Under the pieces are notes generated by a model. That model had not been told where the DNA came from. It worked only from the letters and a program-made list of their open reading frames with translations, and ran no database searches. Source: Mytilus galloprovincialis (taxonomy: Eukaryota > Mollusca > Bivalvia > Mytilida > Mytilidae). From it: a DNA stretch of 64,000 nt. Shown one piece after another: positions 22,801-37,800 of the stretch. The DNA lies in the NCBI RefSeq assembly GCF_965363235.1, contig NC_134845.1, forward strand, positions 68,415,261 through 68,479,260, written 5' to 3'. Within the stretch, counting starts at the first letter, position 1. Each line of letters opens with the position of its first letter. Position numbers and translations under genes: made by a program.

Positions 22801-25800
22801 ACTTTCCTGTCAGTGTCAAATGATTTGTGAAATATCATGTAAAATGCATGAATGTGATTAAGCTGCATTTTGTATTGTTTCGTTTTGTTTTTGTGTTTTT
22901 GTAATTTGTTTATCAAAATGAACAACAGTTATAATTGGACATGCAAGTTACTAATAAAAGTATATAAGTTCGGGTTAGGGTGAAGGTTGTCGCCTGTTTA
23001 AACGTTTTCACATGCTGTGTTTGTTTGCAACAAGTAAGGAACCTGTTCGGTGGTTGTTGTGGTTCATACGTGTTCCTCGTTTCTAGTTTTTTTTTTATAT
23101 AAAGATTAAACCGTTGGTTTTCCTGTTTGAATTGCTACATTAGTCACTTGTGTCCTTGATAGCTTGCTGGTCGATGTAAGCCAAAGCTCTGTGTTAAAGG
23201 TCTTACTTTGACCTATAATTGTTTACTTTTTACATGTTGTGTCCCGGAAGGAGAGTATTATCATTGGCACTCATACCACATCTTCTTATTTCTATATATG
23301 TTGCAAAAGTTATTTCTTTTGGGTGGATGTGTATGTTTAAGCGTGGATTCATATAAGATGGATTCTTACAGTATGCACCCTTTTATTGATTCATTGTACA
23401 ATTAAATAAATATAATAAATGAATTAAAACGCCTGATAGCGTGGGTTCTGACACCGGCCTGGTCAAACCTAAGACTCAAAAATTGGTATTTGCTGATTTC
23501 TGTTAATCAATTGGCATTAAGGGGTAAGAACAAAGACTAGTTGGATCGGAGTGTCAAGTTAGGGTAATATGTCTTCCTGTGGACTGTAACCTTTTTAGCT
23601 ATAGAACAATAAAAATTAATGAAACAAACAACCCATGCAGCAACACGATGTCCAAAAGTTAGCACTTTGTGTAAACATGAATTATTATTAAAATAGTCAA
23701 TTATATGAATTAACTGTTTACAAAACTTTATATTGTTTGCAAAAACTACGGATAATATATTCAGGAATAAATAACCTTTATTAGCTGTATATCGCAAAAA
23801 AAAAAACGGAATATTGAGCCTTTTATGGTCTTTTGACATTTTTTTATTCGACCGTCACTGATGAGTCTTTTGTATGCGAAACACACGTCTTACAATCAAG
23901 ATGTCTTTAACTATGATGCGTTTTATACCTTTCATATTCAATACTTTTTTTATTCTTTTGAATATGTTTAAATTCATTCTACATGTAGTGCTGTTATTTA
24001 AGAAGACATATGATTGATTGAATGTTGTTTCCTGACCGTCCAGTGACATAAATACTTTATGCATGCAAATTTTAATGAAAAGATTTGTAGAGAATGATTT
24101 GCAAACAAGAAATACGAAGTAGCACGCGTTGTCGTCAAGATAGAACAACGGGAAGGCGGGTGACAATTACAAATAATAAGTCCAATAAATTCAACACCAT
24201 GACCAAAACATAACTGATCATAACTCAAGATACATAATTTAGATCATAAAAGTGTTGGATAGTTTTGTTTAATCTTGATTATTGTTATACATACACAATT
24301 AACTAATAAAAATTGTCACATGGTGTCTTCTTATGTCATATAAATTACAATGTATGTTATTATTCACAGTTCTGTAGTTTATTTCGCCATCGCCATCTAT
24401 ATTTATATTAAATGATTGTCTAAAATGTTAACTTGGCATGCCATACTTGGTAGAAATGCGGACGTGAAAGAAAGCACTTTTCACAAAAGTGTCATCGGAG
24501 ATTAAAACATTCCAGGGCGACGATTTCGTCAATTATGAAACAAAATAAGTATATGCACTGTTTGAGTATGAACCAGTTATTATATTCATTCACAATTACG
24601 TTCCCAGAATTTCTCTGAAGTTTGTCACAGCTCCGTCTAATTTGGGTCAAATTTCGACGATCTGCTAAAATGTCACTTTAAATTCAAGAATAATGAATTA
24701 TACAGGAATATCCTCTTTTCCTGTCTCAAATATGTTTATTTTTCGTCCTGAAGAAACTAGCCATTATTATAGCGTACCATGAATTTATTTCCGGAAATCA
24801 TCTCCGGTCCGCAATTCGGTTAAAAATTTCAATGATTCAATGAAAACTACCGACGATTTTTGTCACTTTTTTGAATTTTTAACTATGAGCGTACTTACGA
24901 CCCACTAAAATATTTGAACTGCATCAACATTTATGTTCAAGGAATGTCTGGTATAAATATGATCGTGGGTCGTAGGTACGCTCATAGTGTAAAATGCAGA
25001 AAAACGTTTAGAAACTGCCATTTTTCTGGCCTTTTCGCGAATCTTGAGGTCTTTACAGCAACAGAGCATGAATAATATCAGCGGAAGTTGAAAAATCTAT
25101 TGATGTTTACAAAAATATAGGTTTTAAACTTTAAAAATAATGTATTATAATTAATGGCAGGTCACTTTTAATTTGAACGAAATTAGGGGGCCGTTCTCTG
25201 ATGCTTATCGTACCTTGTCCTCAAATTTTCCAATCTGTTAAAAAAAGAGGGGCGAAAGCTACCAGAGGGACAGTCAAATTCATAAATCAAAAATAAACTG
25301 ACAACGCCATGGCTAAAAATGAAAAAGACAAACAGACAAATAAAAGTACACATGACACTTAAAGAAAATATAATTTATTCTGCATACTGTGGATTCATTA
25401 ATATTCGTTGGATATCACTTTTCGTGGATTTCTTGGATATAGTAGAACCACTTATTTAAATGTTCAAAAAATTACAAATTTTCTTAAGGAATGTATTGAG
25501 ACTTTGCCAAAACCACGAAACTTGATATCCAGGAATATGCAAGTTTTTCTCAAACTACTAAAATTGGTACCCACAAAAATAAATGAATCTACAGTATGTA
25601 ATACAGATTGAAGTAATCAACTCTTGCCAGCATACTTAGTATATCATGGGTCCTATTGAGGCCCTCTTTCAGTTGTTCGTTGTGTTTAAATAATACACAG
25701 GCTCATACAAGATTTAGGTATATATATTGTTTATAAAATAAATATTTCAAAAGAGAGGGGAAAGATACCAGAGGGGCAGTCAAACTCATAGAATGAAAAA

Positions 25801-28800
25801 ACAAACTGGCAAAGCCATGGCTAAAAATGAAAATGACAAACATACAAGCAATAGTACACAAAACACAACATAGAAAACTAAAGACTAAGCAACACGAACC
25901 CCACCAAAAACTGGGGGCAATCTCAGGTGCTCCTGAAGGCAGGGTTGGCAAAAACCCGGGTTTTAGGAGTATTGCCCAGCCCAGTGGGAAATACTGGGAA
26001 AACCCGGGTTTTACTGGGTTTTAGTGGGTAATACTGGGCAATACTGGGTAAAATAAAATATTTGTCTGAATGTTAAAGAGGATTCAGTGATAAACACAAA
26101 AGCAATACATTTAATAAGATATTTATACCCAGTTTTGTTTGTTTAGCATTTGTCTAGGTTGGCAAACTGTAAATAGAAAGCTAATAAATCATTTTTTTTT
26201 AAATGAATATAGCTCCTATTTAGAATTAACAATTACATGTATTAAAGAAACATCACATTTAAATAATGTATATGTACTGTCAATGACTGTCACTAATTAA
26301 TTTATGTAATTATTCAGATTAGAACACAGATTTGTTTATGTAACAATAATCAGTCCTTTCAATTTTATAAGTGTTAATGGCATGACCCTGTAGGGTGTTT
26401 ATTTAGCAATATGAATGTATAACAATTAAAATTGACAATTCACTTAAACACTTCAATAAAATGCATTTTTCAAAGTTTGGATGATTGAAACAATACTTGG
26501 TAATTAAAAGATCTTTAAATGTGCAAATCTTGTATTCTGCCTACATATAAAATTAAGAGAGAAGAGAATGAAATTGAATTTTCTAGAGATGACTGTCAAT
26601 GGTTATCTGTATAAAAAGTATAAATTTAGCTGTTATACTATGAAACTATAACAAGTCTTTACTATTTTGTGTTAAAATAAGCTTAAAAAATCATATTGCC
26701 CAGTAATGCCCACTATTACTCATTTCTGGGAGTATTGCCCACCCCGGGAAAACCCGGGTTTTCCAGCCCGGGAATTCCCGGGTGGCTAATACTTTGCCAA
26801 CCCTGCCTGAAGGGTAAGCAGATCCTACTACACATGTGGCACACGTCGTGTTGCTCATGTTATTACAAACCCGGGTAAATAGTCTAATTCGGTAGGTCAC
26901 ATTCATGAAAGGGAAGAGGATTGTAGTTACAACATAAGGAATATATCCAATATCATCTGTGAAACGGTTATTCCATAATGGTCAACAAAAAAGATAGCAT
27001 AGATAAGTATTTTATTAAAAAACTGAATCACATTGAAATGTCTTGTTTGCATTTTCATTGATTACCTTACTTACTGTATTGTTACTTTTTTCTAAACTAA
27101 TATAAAAAATTCCCAGAGCACCAAACTCTGACCATTGGGCAGAAAACAGTCCAAGGCTAGCAATGGGTCTTCAACTGAGACTGGAAAAGGGGGAGGGGCA
27201 TCAACTGGCCCCTTAACAAAATATTTACTAGTTTCATGAAAATGGACGTCACACCATTCTCCAAAAAATGTTTGTTTTGCTCAATGTTTTTTTATTGTAG
27301 AGTTTTGTGGACTGTGTGTCATTTCACATTTGATCATTGTGTTAGCTTTTTCTTAGACACGGCTTTTTATCCTGTCTCGGTTATCTCCTCAACTTTTAAA
27401 ATATTTATATTATATCTTCTATCATACCTTATTAATAGGTTTTAGATACTGTAATACAACCGGCGTAGCTTGATAATACAGGAACAATTCTTTACACACG
27501 TCTGACTTCAGATCATTCTTCAAGACATCAAATACATGGGCTACCAGATCAACTGTTGAATAAATATACAAGTATCATTAACATATAGTACAACAGATTC
27601 ATCTTTAAAGTTCAGAAAAGTCCACCAGTCTTTAAAGTTTTCTACAAATGCACAAGTAAAACATTTAATTTGTTCCTTTGTCAGTCAATGAAGCATAAAA
27701 TTTACTCTAGTAGCCTGATATTCTGCTTGAAAACATATGTGCAGAAATGAACATGCAAAAATACACACCTTAATATACTTTTAATTATATTTATCAATTA
27801 TATTTCGATGGAGTGTAAGACACACTAGTGTTACTTCTTACTATTGACAACAATCTACTTGAATGGATAATTGAAAGTAATTAAACTACTATTTAGACTA
27901 AACAGCTGTACTCAACATCAGTCAATACTCACTTTCTTATCACAGCAAATAATCAAATATGTTTGCTTTTTCCATTAAATATAATACTTATAGAAGTTGG
28001 TGTTTTTTTAAAAGATCAAAGGGAGATAATTTAAATTTACAAGAATAAGAAATTGATTATGAAGCATTAAAATTTTCAAACATAACCTCAACTTACCTTG
28101 TGATAGAGTTTTAAGTATAATGAGAGAGGACAAGAGCCTGACATGTTGGTTAGAACTTCTAAAGTAAATGCCATCTTTTGATTTGTCTAGTTTTGTTGGT
28201 GACAAAGGATAATCACTCTTTTCACTACTAACATCCATAAACTTCACTGTTTTAGATCTGTATAATTCTTCTCCTAAACGTCTTAGTGTGGATGACAGGT
28301 TAGATTTCTATAAAAATAAAGGTTATAAAAATTATAAAATGGTGAATTATTGCTTTATCCTTCATAACATAAACAACACATGCTGATATGTCTCTTTTTC
28401 TTCACTAACCATCTAATTTATTGTTGATAGTCCTAAATATAAAGCTTTACTACAAGTATCACTTAAACTCAACATGATCCAAGAAAATGATGTCAAGGTC
28501 AGATAACTCATACAAGAAATACATGTACTGCTTACAGACATCCACTACACCAAATATAGTTGACCTATTTCTTACAATTTCATACAACAAATTGCTTATA
28601 ATTTGAGAAAAACAGACCAAAACACAAAAACTTTACACCGAGCAATGACGAGTGAAAACGAGGTCAGATTAAATATTACCTGTGAGACTGACATGTGCAC
28701 CATAAAATATTTCCATACACCAAATATAAAAAATCAAACAAAAAAAACCTTAACTTTGAACATTATACAATGAAAATGAGGTCAAGATCAGATGACACTT

Positions 28801-31800
28801 GCCAGTTATTTACAATCACTCCATACTCCAAACATAGTAGACCTATTGCTTATAGTATCTGATATATGGACTTGACCACAAAAACTTATAATAGCCTTGT
28901 CCATGACAGGCATGAGGACCTTGCAAGGTATGCACATACCAAATAAAGTTACCCTATTACTCATTATAACAAAGAAATAAACATTACAAAAAATTTTAAT
29001 TTTTTTTCAAGTAGTAACTGAACCATAAAATTGAGTGTGGACATTGAACATATGACAGATTGAAACTTCATAACATAAAGCATTTATATAAAAAGAAGGA
29101 AGCATCCATGTCTTCCACCTAATAAAATATAAAGCTTTTAAAAAGTTAGCTAAAGCCACTGCCACTACCAGATCAATATCTCCACAATATCAAAAATCCA
29201 ATGCATATAATCCATATCTTTCATCAACTAAAACTAAAAAATATTGAGGATCCCTTGGGAAATAAACATTTTTGAAATGAATCCAAAAAATGTACATAAT
29301 GTTTTCTTTCATTTTAATTCTCAGTTACATCCGTTATTAGAATCATTGCTTATTTACATATTTTGTGTACCTATGTATTGCCAGATATAATATAATACCA
29401 TATATTTATGACTTACCTGTTGGCCTGAAGCTTGCTCTACATTGATAAGAGACCAGTATATAAATTGTAAACAAGGTAGACTAATCCTGAAGTTATTTGG
29501 AGGGAATTCTCTCAGCATGTCAACTGAGGTGGGTAAGATCTACAAAATATAATTCAACCAATTTTCATAAGTTGTTAAAATATTTTAAAATTTCCAAATT
29601 TTAACATTTTTCATATTTTCACTATTGAATTGAATTAAAACATATTACCTGTATAAATACTTTTAATTATCAAAGATACATCAAAATAAGAAGACATCAA
29701 TTTATTGTATTTAGCTCTGAAAAATAAAAGGTTTTAAAATAGTTCAACAAATGTGAACAAAATACATATCTGCATTCAGTGAACCATCAGTTACATTTTT
29801 TCACTAGAAGTCTCGCCCTTAAAAATTTCATTGCTGAGTTCTATGCATCTTTGTTTGTTGAGTTGCTTTTTCAATGATGTATACCCTCAACTTCAATCAA
29901 TTTTTACTCATAGGACTTTTTCAAAAAGATCTAACTATACCTTTAAAACTCTTTCCAGTATGTACTCTGTTGACGAGAACCTTTCTATAGCTCTGGTGGG
30001 TTGGTCAGTTACAGCGTATCGTAGATGTGCATCACAGATCCAGTCCAGTAATATACCCATGATGTCATAACTACAGGAACTGGTGGAAAACTGGAAAAAG
30101 GGTATAAAGAATCAATATGAGAAAGTTTAAGGGCTATTCCATTAACATTTATGTGGGAGGGTATGAAGTTAAGTTTAATTATTGAATGTGAGTCATGGGA
30201 TTTTTTTCTGTATGTGTCTATTACAATTGCAAAATTATCTTAAAAATACTTCTTGTTTGTTGTGATATTTTGAAAATCCCTTGCTACCCTACCACATACA
30301 TTTTAATGGAATAGCCCTAAACCAGCTTTCTATCATTGCTCCTAAATTTATTGAGAATAAAGATTAAATCAGTTTCTAATAGTATTCTTTTCAACAGTTA
30401 AACAAAAGGCTGATTCAAAACAGAAACATTTTATTATTTAGGACTGTTTCCTGCTCTGTTTTAAAATATCAGGTCTCTGTCCCTGTTTTGGGGATATAAT
30501 CAATTACAAATTTGGCTGAAAATGATTTTCTCCAGATTTTAAATACATCTAACATTGGCACCTTTTTACTTTCAAAAACTATTAACAAATAACAAGGATT
30601 TCATAAGATCGTAAAAAAATTCTTTAAAAGTATATGTAATAGAATTATCCAAAGAAAAGAAGTTTGCCTGCATTTTTTTTTCACTGGCACTTCAAGGTTA
30701 AAACAACAAGATTGAAAATATCTAATAAAAAGTAAAATAAAAGAAACAAACATCCTTAAAAGTTATTTTCTGCAGATAAGTTCATAGAAACAATAACTTT
30801 AAACTTAAGATGTTGTACGGTCTTCAAAAAGTTTAAATTATTTCTGAGTTATCTCCCATTGATTAAAAACATTATTTCTTTTGTACTTACTTTTGCTGTG
30901 TATTTTAATTTCAATTTGAAACTATGGTAATATATAGAAAAAAAACCTTACCAAATTAAAGCCTTACATTGTTGTGCTGTCCAATATCATGGCTTTTTTG
31001 GATGTGTACTTATTGAATAATTTGTTTATGTGTATTTATCGTTTTGGTTGAAATATTGTGATATTGGATATTAAAGAAATTTGTTGTTTATATTTTCTAA
31101 TATATGGGTATTTCTGATCTAATGAGAACCAAATGCTCTTCCAATTCTTAGTTATATATATATAGTTGATGTAAAAACCTTAATCAATTGAATTCTAATC
31201 ATCAAATGAATTGAATCAGCAAAATATTCTCTACTATTTTCAACAATTACAAATTTATTTTTTGGGTTATTTCCCCTGGATTAAATTTCACTCTTGATCA
31301 TTTAGAACATTGATATTGCCCTCTAGATGTTCCTTGATACTTTTTTATGTTGGCCTGCTGTCTCATTAATACAACCATTTTGTTTTTCGTTTCACAGATT
31401 TGCCAAAGTTTGCACAAATAAGCTTTATAAAATTTGAACTTTGTTGATAATTTATATTAGTGGATAAACATTTATCAACGAAAATGAGGGCCTACAATTA
31501 ATAAAGTATCCCCAGTAACTATCTTTTGATAACTGGGTTGTGTTCAATATTGTAGCAGCTAGGTAGATTTTGACTATTGAATGTGTAGCTAGCCTATAGC
31601 TTCTACATAGATATTGATAGCAGCTAGGGAAAAATCTATGTAGCACTACGTAGCCGCTACGATATTGAACGCAACCCTGTTCACTTTCCCTACTTTAAAC
31701 ATGTGAAAGTTACCTTTTTTTCCTTCTGTACTTTGTTATCTCTTTGTTGTCCCTTCTGTTTAGGTACGGCAGTAGATAAGGCTATGTTACCCAATTCTAC

Positions 31801-34800
31801 TTCCTTCTGTCTTTCTGTAAAGTCCTGCTTTCTCTAAAAAATTAGACAATTCTTGTAAGTTGATTTTAATATCATTTACTTTTAAAATTATATTGTGAAA
31901 CAAAATGTGAAAGACAGCAAATGTTAACTTTGGTGTTTGTATTCTTTACAACAACAAAAATGTGAAATACAAAACATTGTATTGTTTGTACATGGTATTT
32001 TTTTCTGTAAATATATAGCTTTATGTAGTGTTGAATATTGTCTATCTTAATTCACAGTATCGGTACCCTAATATTATTTAAACATCCATGCATGATTTCA
32101 AATTATGTTCTGCCTAATTCCTTGAAGCACACAACAAATCTACTTTTGTCTTTATGTTTGTGTATGTATTTTTAGAGTGGTATATTGTTTTTTGTTGTGC
32201 TTTAAAAGGGTTTTAAAGGGGTTTTAAAGTATACTTAGCATGCTGTCCAAATCTATATAATATTCATTCTTAATGAAATGGTGTACAATGTATTTAATTT
32301 CAATTAAGAAAAAAAAAGAGGGGGCCAGCTGAAGCACGCCTCTGTGTGTGGGATTGTCTTGCTGCATTGAAGACCTGCTAGTTCCCTTCGGCAGTTATCT
32401 GCTACTCGTCAGGTTGTTGTCTCTTTGACACATTTTCCACTTCCTTTCTCTATTTTAAGATAATAGAAAAAGGTTACAAATTACCCTTAAGAATGACAAG
32501 AAGTAAGATTTCAATATGCAATTTATCTAAATAAATCTATCACCATCAGCAATTCCTTAAACCTAAATTGATTTGATTTCTTACCTGTAAGTTTGTAAGT
32601 CTGGCTTGTACACTGACAGCTTGTTTCTCTAACTTGTCATGCTGACTTTGTAATGTTTCAAACTGAAAAGAGATACATGTATCAATATATCAAAAATATT
32701 TAATAAATATTCAAATATCTTTTTTAGTTTTCAGTTTCTTTTTTTTTTTTTTAAATATGATGTCATACAGTTCTTGTATTTAATTGTTGGTTTCTGGTGC
32801 TCTTGACACAAAATAATGTATGTGTGCTATGCATAGTAGTCCTTTTTGTCTTCCTGTTTAAATTGTTTATTGGAATATCATATATTTTTTTTGGAAACAA
32901 ATCAGATTATAAAATGTCTTTGATAAAGTTTAATTATGATATTTTTCCCTTGATGCAAATATAAGGAGATGTAGTTTGATACCTAATAAGAAAGTTAACC
33001 AACAGAGAACAAAGGACCAGGATAGGAAATATAAGAAGTCACAATGTAGCATTCAACAATGAAGTAACCCCATACTGTCATAAAGTCCTCGGATAAAAAG
33101 TGAAAATATTCAAAAAAAAAATCTAATGGCCTGATTAAGGCTTCCTCGGAAATACTCGTAACTTTCTCCTCATGGTTAATGGATTGTTGCTTTCATAATC
33201 TTCAGTGGGAACTATTTCATGCACATTCTGGGTGAAATTGTCAGAAAATCTTTTTTCAATCATATTGCACTTAAAGTGTAAATATTGTATACTCATATCA
33301 GTTACATCAGAGAACCTTGTGTCAATATGAATATATCAGACCCATCATGTGAATATTATGATAGTTTATCAACCCAGTAGGTGTAAATAAACTCATCATG
33401 GAAATTAGTCCAAATAATTATGACGTCTTGAAAGGCTATTATAATTTTTTTCTTTGACGCCTTACTTCGACGAAAAAAATTATAATAGCCTTTCAAGACG
33501 TCATAATTATTTGGACTACATGTAAATATAACCTGATTTGTGAACATAGTGATAGTAAAATAAATAGTTTATTTGCTTTTAGTAAATACATTTATACTGA
33601 TATACAGAATTATATTGTCAACCATTTTTTTTCAAAATATTTTATTTCATGTTTAGCCTTTTTAAGGTGACTTGCAGAGATTTATTTTTTCTGTTAGCAT
33701 ATTTATGTATGGAAGTTCCATTAAGTTTATCATACTCCCTTTAGTTTTCAACTTACAAAAGTCCCAAAAATAAAAGGGTTTACAGTCTTTATACAAAAGT
33801 TTTTGGCTATGGACACTTGAGCAAAGCATAATTAAACAACATCATTCACCTATGTATTTTGTATGTATTCACCACTTGTTTGATTCACATGTGAATTTTA
33901 ATAAAGCATATTGTTGTTAATGTTATACCTGTGAATAAAGTAGGTGAAAAACTGAAGCATGGATTTCAATTTTTCAGTTTCATAGGAACAGTTATGACGT
34001 TGTGGCTTGCTTGCTTAATTGTATTAATGTTGGGTCAAGCATTGTAATTAACATTGGCATCTACAATCAATAGATAGGCAGGGTCTCAGCTTAAAGACAA
34101 TATACCTAAATGATATAAGTATAATGCAGAGTATAATGTATACATCTGAAGCCGTGCAATCTATTGATTGTAAATGTCAGTCTTAAATGCAATGCTTGAG
34201 CAAACATTTATTCAAACATAGCATACAAGCCAACTAAACCTGCAAAGTACCAGCATTTGGACAAAAGCTCTAAATTGAAAAACAACTTACATCTTTTTTC
34301 ATGGCATCATTTGCCTTAACTAGTGTTTCAAAGTTGTCTTTCAATCTTCTGTTTTCTTTAATTTTCTCCTTTAATTGTATTTCTATCTTCACTATCTCTT
34401 CTCTGTATTTCTGTAATAGAATAATATTAAAAGTTAGCAGATAAGAAACAAAAACAGAAATATCAACCACAAGATGAGCAATAAGCTCCTACTCTCTTCT
34501 AGGTGACTATGTGGAACGCATCTATCCAATCGAACTAGAGATAAAGGATACTACAGATACAGTTAAGTCGGCTTCATATCTTGACTTACATCTAGAAATT
34601 GACAATGAGGGTCGGTTGAAAACAAAACTTTACGACAAAAGAGATGATTTCAGCTTTCCAATTGTGAACTTTCCATTTCTAAGTAGCAACATTCCAGCAG
34701 CACCTGCATACGGGGTATATATCTCCCAATTGATACGATATTCCCGTGCTTGCATTTCCTATCATGATTTTCTTGATAGAGGTTTGCTGCTCACAAGGAA

Positions 34801-37800
34801 GCTATTAAACCAAGAGTTCCAAATGGTGAAGTTGAAATCATCCCTTCGTAAATTTTACGGACGCCATCACGAGTTGGTTGACCGTTATGGAATAACCGTT
34901 TCACAAATGATATCGGATATGTTCCTTACGTCGTAACTACAATCCCCTTCCCTTTCATGAATATGACCTACCGAATTAGACTATTTACCGGATTTGTAAT
35001 CACTTAAGCAACACGACGGGTGCCACATGTGGAGCAGGATCTGCTTACCCTTCCGGAGCACCTGAGATCACCCCTAGTTTTTGGTGGGGTTCGTGTTGTT
35101 TATTCTTTAGTTTTCTATGTTGTGTCGTGTGTACTATTGTTTTTCTGTTTGTCTTTTTTATTTTTAGCCATGGCGTTGTCAGTTTGTTTTAGATTTATGA
35201 GTTTGACTGTCCCTTTGGTATCTTTCGTCCCTCTTTTATGATACCCCAATTTTATTTTTTTAGGAAGAGAGGGGAAGATACCAAAGGAACATTCAAGCTT
35301 TTAAGTCAATAAATCAGGGATGTGTCCATGAGATACAGAGGATGCCCCACTTGCATATAACAATATAAAGGGACATAAATCAACAACCAAGTTTATAAAG
35401 GGCATAACTCATGAACAGTAGAAGTGACGCCACCCAATTTTGAACTTGATCTGTGTTTTATGTTAATAAGCATTGTTTATAAGTTTTATAACATTTGGTT
35501 GAGACAAACAAAAGTAATTAGACAACAGAAACGAACAATTTAGCAATCAGAGAACAGAAACCAATTTTAGGGACAGTCATAATGTTCTGGACTGAAAAGG
35601 GTAACACTTAATGCTCCCTTACAGCTGGTGCATATAAACCTAGAACTATTTTATACTAATCATTAATTGGACTTCTATATCAGAAGCTGATATCATATGC
35701 TGATAAAAGGTAAACATCCTGTTCAAGATAAATGAAGAACATTTGTATATACATGTATCACATACATAGAGACAAAAATAATCTGATCTACCTAAATATT
35801 AATTGGATTTAACTCTTCAGTATTATAAGTATTCAATACAGGAACTAAAAGAATTTGTCTAAATATTAAAATGGTGTTGTAGAAATCAACATTCTTCTGG
35901 AGCTATGCTACAAAAAGCCTAAGGACTATCAATAGAGTTTTCATCTTTCGATTTTATGAATAAACTACCCCGTTGGGCCTTTCAAGGGAAAACGTGTCAT
36001 AGGACATATTGTGACGTGTTGATATTTGTGACTTCAATTTTCCAGAAAAAAAACTTGAATTGGAAATTCATGTAAGAATTGGGCATTGGCCATTCTAATT
36101 TATACTTCACGGTAAATGCCATTAACTGTAATATAGTAGACTATAGGGACTGTAAATTTTGAAATATGTCTTTATTAGAATCTGTTTGTATGGCACAAGA
36201 CAGTACTGTTTGTGGAATTTGTGAAGAATCAACAATACTTAAATGGATATGTATTGAATGCGATTTATATTTATGTCAGGACTGCTATGTGAAGTTTCAC
36301 TCAAAAAGCAAAACATTGGCACACCATCTAGTAATGGACATAAAGGAATATGGGACCGAACAAATGTTGGAAAAAATTCTCAAAGTCAAGATCAAGGAAA
36401 TAAATTGTGACGGATCCAAACATTGTGACCAAAAATGCAGTATTTTTTGCTTAGATTGCAATAAACCAATCTGCTCCAGTTGTGTAGTAACATGTCACAA
36501 AGACCATGATTTTTACAAGATTAGTGAAATTTTTGATAAAAAAATGACCAAGCTAAAAGACATGAGAGTTAAAAGTGAAGAGCATATTTCTGTATGCAAA
36601 CACGAAGAGCAAGAACTGATAGTTATGATTTCCAAAGGAAGTAAAAAATTTGATGACACAAAGACAGAAATTTTGCACAATCAAAAAATATATATGGATC
36701 TTATACAAAAACATTTTGACAATCTTTTAAAAGATGCGGAAAATCAATGGAATTTAACAAGAGAGACTATCAATAGAGAAATAGAACTTATCCAAAGAAA
36801 TATTCAACAAATGGAAGCGCAAAAGAAAAAAATAGACCAGATTTTTACCCCACACAAAATTTCAGAAATTCTCACATCAAATCATTCACATATCTCTCAA
36901 GTTTTGCCATCAAAAAGTGCTTACCAAATGTCATTGCAACAGGCCAAGTTTAAACCAGGTGATCTATCACATTTAGGTGAAAACATGAATCAACTTTTGT
37001 ATGGATGCCTCTACAAAGGTCCTAAATATACATTGATTAGATCTAATTTAACAAAAATGAAATGCATTTCAAAAATTATTCACTTGCAGAATAGGTCTGG
37101 AATTTTGGCAAATCATAAAGATGAATTAATACAAAAAGTTAAATTTGAAACTGATGGAATCAAGGTTGAAAAAGAGATAAAGACAAAAGTGTTTGATCTA
37201 GCCATGATGCCTGATGGCAGACTTCTTCTTTCTAAAGAAACCTCAGATTTAGAACTCATAAATATGGATGGGGGTAAAGAATTGTTTCACTCGTTCTTTC
37301 TTTTCTTGACATTTGGTGTGTATGTTCATAAAGAGGATATATTTGTTGGTGTTGCGAAATCTATAGAAAAATATCCGAACTATCAGGACGGTAGAATAGT
37401 GGGATTGGATATGAAGGGACAAGTTAAATGCACATTTGGTAAAGAACATAAATCTGGAAAACCGCTCTTAACCTGTCCAACAAGAATAGTAGCTAATTCT
37501 GAAATTATATGTGTAATTGATACCTTAGAGAGAGATAAAGACAATAATAGGCTTGAGGAAGGTAGGATAGTTGGAATAAATCATAAGGGGGAGGAAAAGT
37601 GGTCATATTCTGATAAATCAGGAGCTCTAACGGGACGGTTTTATCCACAAGATATAACATTTACCTCAGCAGGTCTTATTCTTGCATGTGATTATTGGGG
37701 TAATTCAATACATGCAATAAATAAAGATGGGGATGTTACTGGGTGGATTGACGTACAAGATATTGGTTTTCCAATGTATCCCACGTCCCTGGATGTTGAT

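Larger units (their letters stand above)
25752..26985 (-). mobile_element. 5'-truncated retroelement end split by a hAT MITE
   Basis: The tail (25,752-25,939) and the part that follows the reverse-transcriptase frame (26,806-26,985) are inverse matches to 34,880-35,245. Between them sits the 866-bp insertion at 25,940-26,805. The right part includes the word ATTCCATAATGG, which mirrors the end of the coding part of the copy at 34,498. Confidence 0.75.

Noticed and set aside
31452-31646. 64-residue minus-strand frame
   Set aside because: Overlaps the 143-bp MITE at 31,535-31,677; the reading is repeat sequence in a CCDC138 intron.
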